Shown piece after piece: positions 63,741 to 64,000 of a stretch of 64,000 nt of DNA; position 1 is the first letter of the stretch, and the number at the start of each line of letters is the position of its first letter. Made by a program: the position numbers and the translations under genes. Below the pieces are notes generated by a model. That model was not told the origin of the DNA. It saw only the letters and a program-made list of their open reading frames with translations, and did no database searches. This DNA comes from Bacillus sp. SA1-12 (GTDB taxonomy: Bacteria; Bacillota; Bacilli; Bacillales; Bacillaceae): positions 62,001 through 126,000 of the forward strand of contig NZ_LATZ01000131.1 in NCBI RefSeq assembly GCF_000981385.1, given 5' to 3'.

Positions 63741-64000
63741 TTATTTAAACACCGGTTCTTTAAATTGTGCCAGCTTCTCTAATGAAGATTTATCTACATC
63801 TGCATGTAAGCTGTTGCCATGAGAATCCATTGTAACAACGGCTGTGAAGCCTTCTACCTTTAGATGCCACATTGCTTCTGGAATACCAAATTGCATTAAG
63901 TCGACACCTTCTACAGATTTGATGCAATCTGCATAATATTGAGCAGCACCGCCAATAGCGTTTAAGTAAACTCCGCCGTGCTCTTTTAATGCTTGCAATG
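63741..64000 (-). CDS. Class I fumarate hydratase, C-terminal part
   Basis: The last 86 codons of an iron-sulfur-dependent fumarase (fumarate to malate in the citric acid cycle); the gene continues beyond the right edge. The block YLNAIGGAAQYYADCIKSVE with Gly-Gly-Ala-Ala and the segment GIPEAMWHLKVEGF, then TMDSHGNSLH, are diagnostic of the beta region of class I fumarases and tartrate dehydratases. Bacillus class I fumarases are about 510 residues long. The iron-sulfur cysteines are outside the window. Confidence 0.9.
   Translation of the reverse strand, partial: LQALKEHGGVYLNAIGGAAQYYADCIKSVEGVDLMQFGIPEAMWHLKVEGFTAVVTMDSHGNSLHADVDKSSLEKLAQFKEPVFK

Overview
The window looks like chromosomal DNA of a low-GC, Gram-positive Bacillaceae (a Bacillus-like genus; I cannot fix the genus). 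The reasons are strong AGGAGG-type ribosome binding sites with frequent GTG and TTG starts, a seven-gene Mrp antiporter operon, the yfjP-pdaA neighbourhood, a yhjC/yhjB-type symporter pair, and A+T-rich intergenic DNA with many intrinsic terminators.

Layout. 1-2.8 kb: an ECF-type vitamin or metabolite importer (EcfT cut by the window edge, dual ATPase, UPF0397 S-component). 3.1-3.9 kb: a large intergenic tandem array with a 52-bp period. 4.0-5.3 kb: CoA-disulfide-reductase-like flavoprotein. 5.7-17.3 kb: a carbohydrate locus on the minus strand (GH2 beta-mannosidase, two Gfo/Idh/MocA oxidoreductases, a sugar isomerase/epimerase, a GH20-like protein, a GH125 exo-alpha-1,6-mannosidase, a GH105 enzyme and an unrecognised 577-residue protein), with no transporter or regulator of its own; a broken YesL/DUF624 gene lies just beyond it. 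18.5-19.4 kb: small membrane and hypothetical proteins. 19.6-25.4 kb: mrpABCDEFG, divergent from a universal-stress-protein gene. 26.3-27.9 kb: a small tyrosine recombinase, a decayed EamA permease and an intact cysteine dioxygenase.

28.3-40.7 kb carries what I recognise as a Gram-positive counterpart of the Escherichia coli ycj cluster: binding protein and two permeases (ycjN, O, P), guloside 3-dehydrogenase (ycjQ), 3-keto-sugar epimerase (ycjR), glucoside 3-dehydrogenase (ycjS), GH65 kojibiose-type phosphorylase (ycjT), beta-phosphoglucomutase (ycjU) and, beyond a terminator, a GH13_18 phosphorylase (ycjM). A divergent LacI-family regulator and three copies of a 14-bp operator face a near-consensus promoter. 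No ATPase gene is present. The inferred job is import of alpha-glucosides or rarer hexosides, epimerisation through 3-keto intermediates, phosphorolysis, and entry into glycolysis as glucose 6-phosphate.

41-45.7 kb: EamA permease followed by a decayed cysteine dioxygenase (the mirror image of the 27-kb locus), another sugar isomerase, and a DUF3311/sodium-solute symporter pair. 46.2-57.4 kb: an accessory island with a UvrA-like ABC ATPase carrying a long extra C-terminal region, a divergent 792-residue protein that joins an unusual isoprenoid-synthase-like N-terminal half to a complete trans-prenyltransferase, then a LuxR-type response regulator, a DesK-type kinase and a three-gene ABC-2 exporter resembling LnrJK-LnrLMN. 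57.7-60.2 kb: VanZ-family gene, a broken sugar-binding protein and a prophage remnant (holin-like, haemolysin-XhlA-like, broken tail protein, integrase tail) lying at the 3' end of rlmCD. 60.3-64 kb: housekeeping genes rlmCD, an AlkA-type glycosylase, a second 52-bp-period repeat, pdaA and a class I fumarase cut by the window edge.
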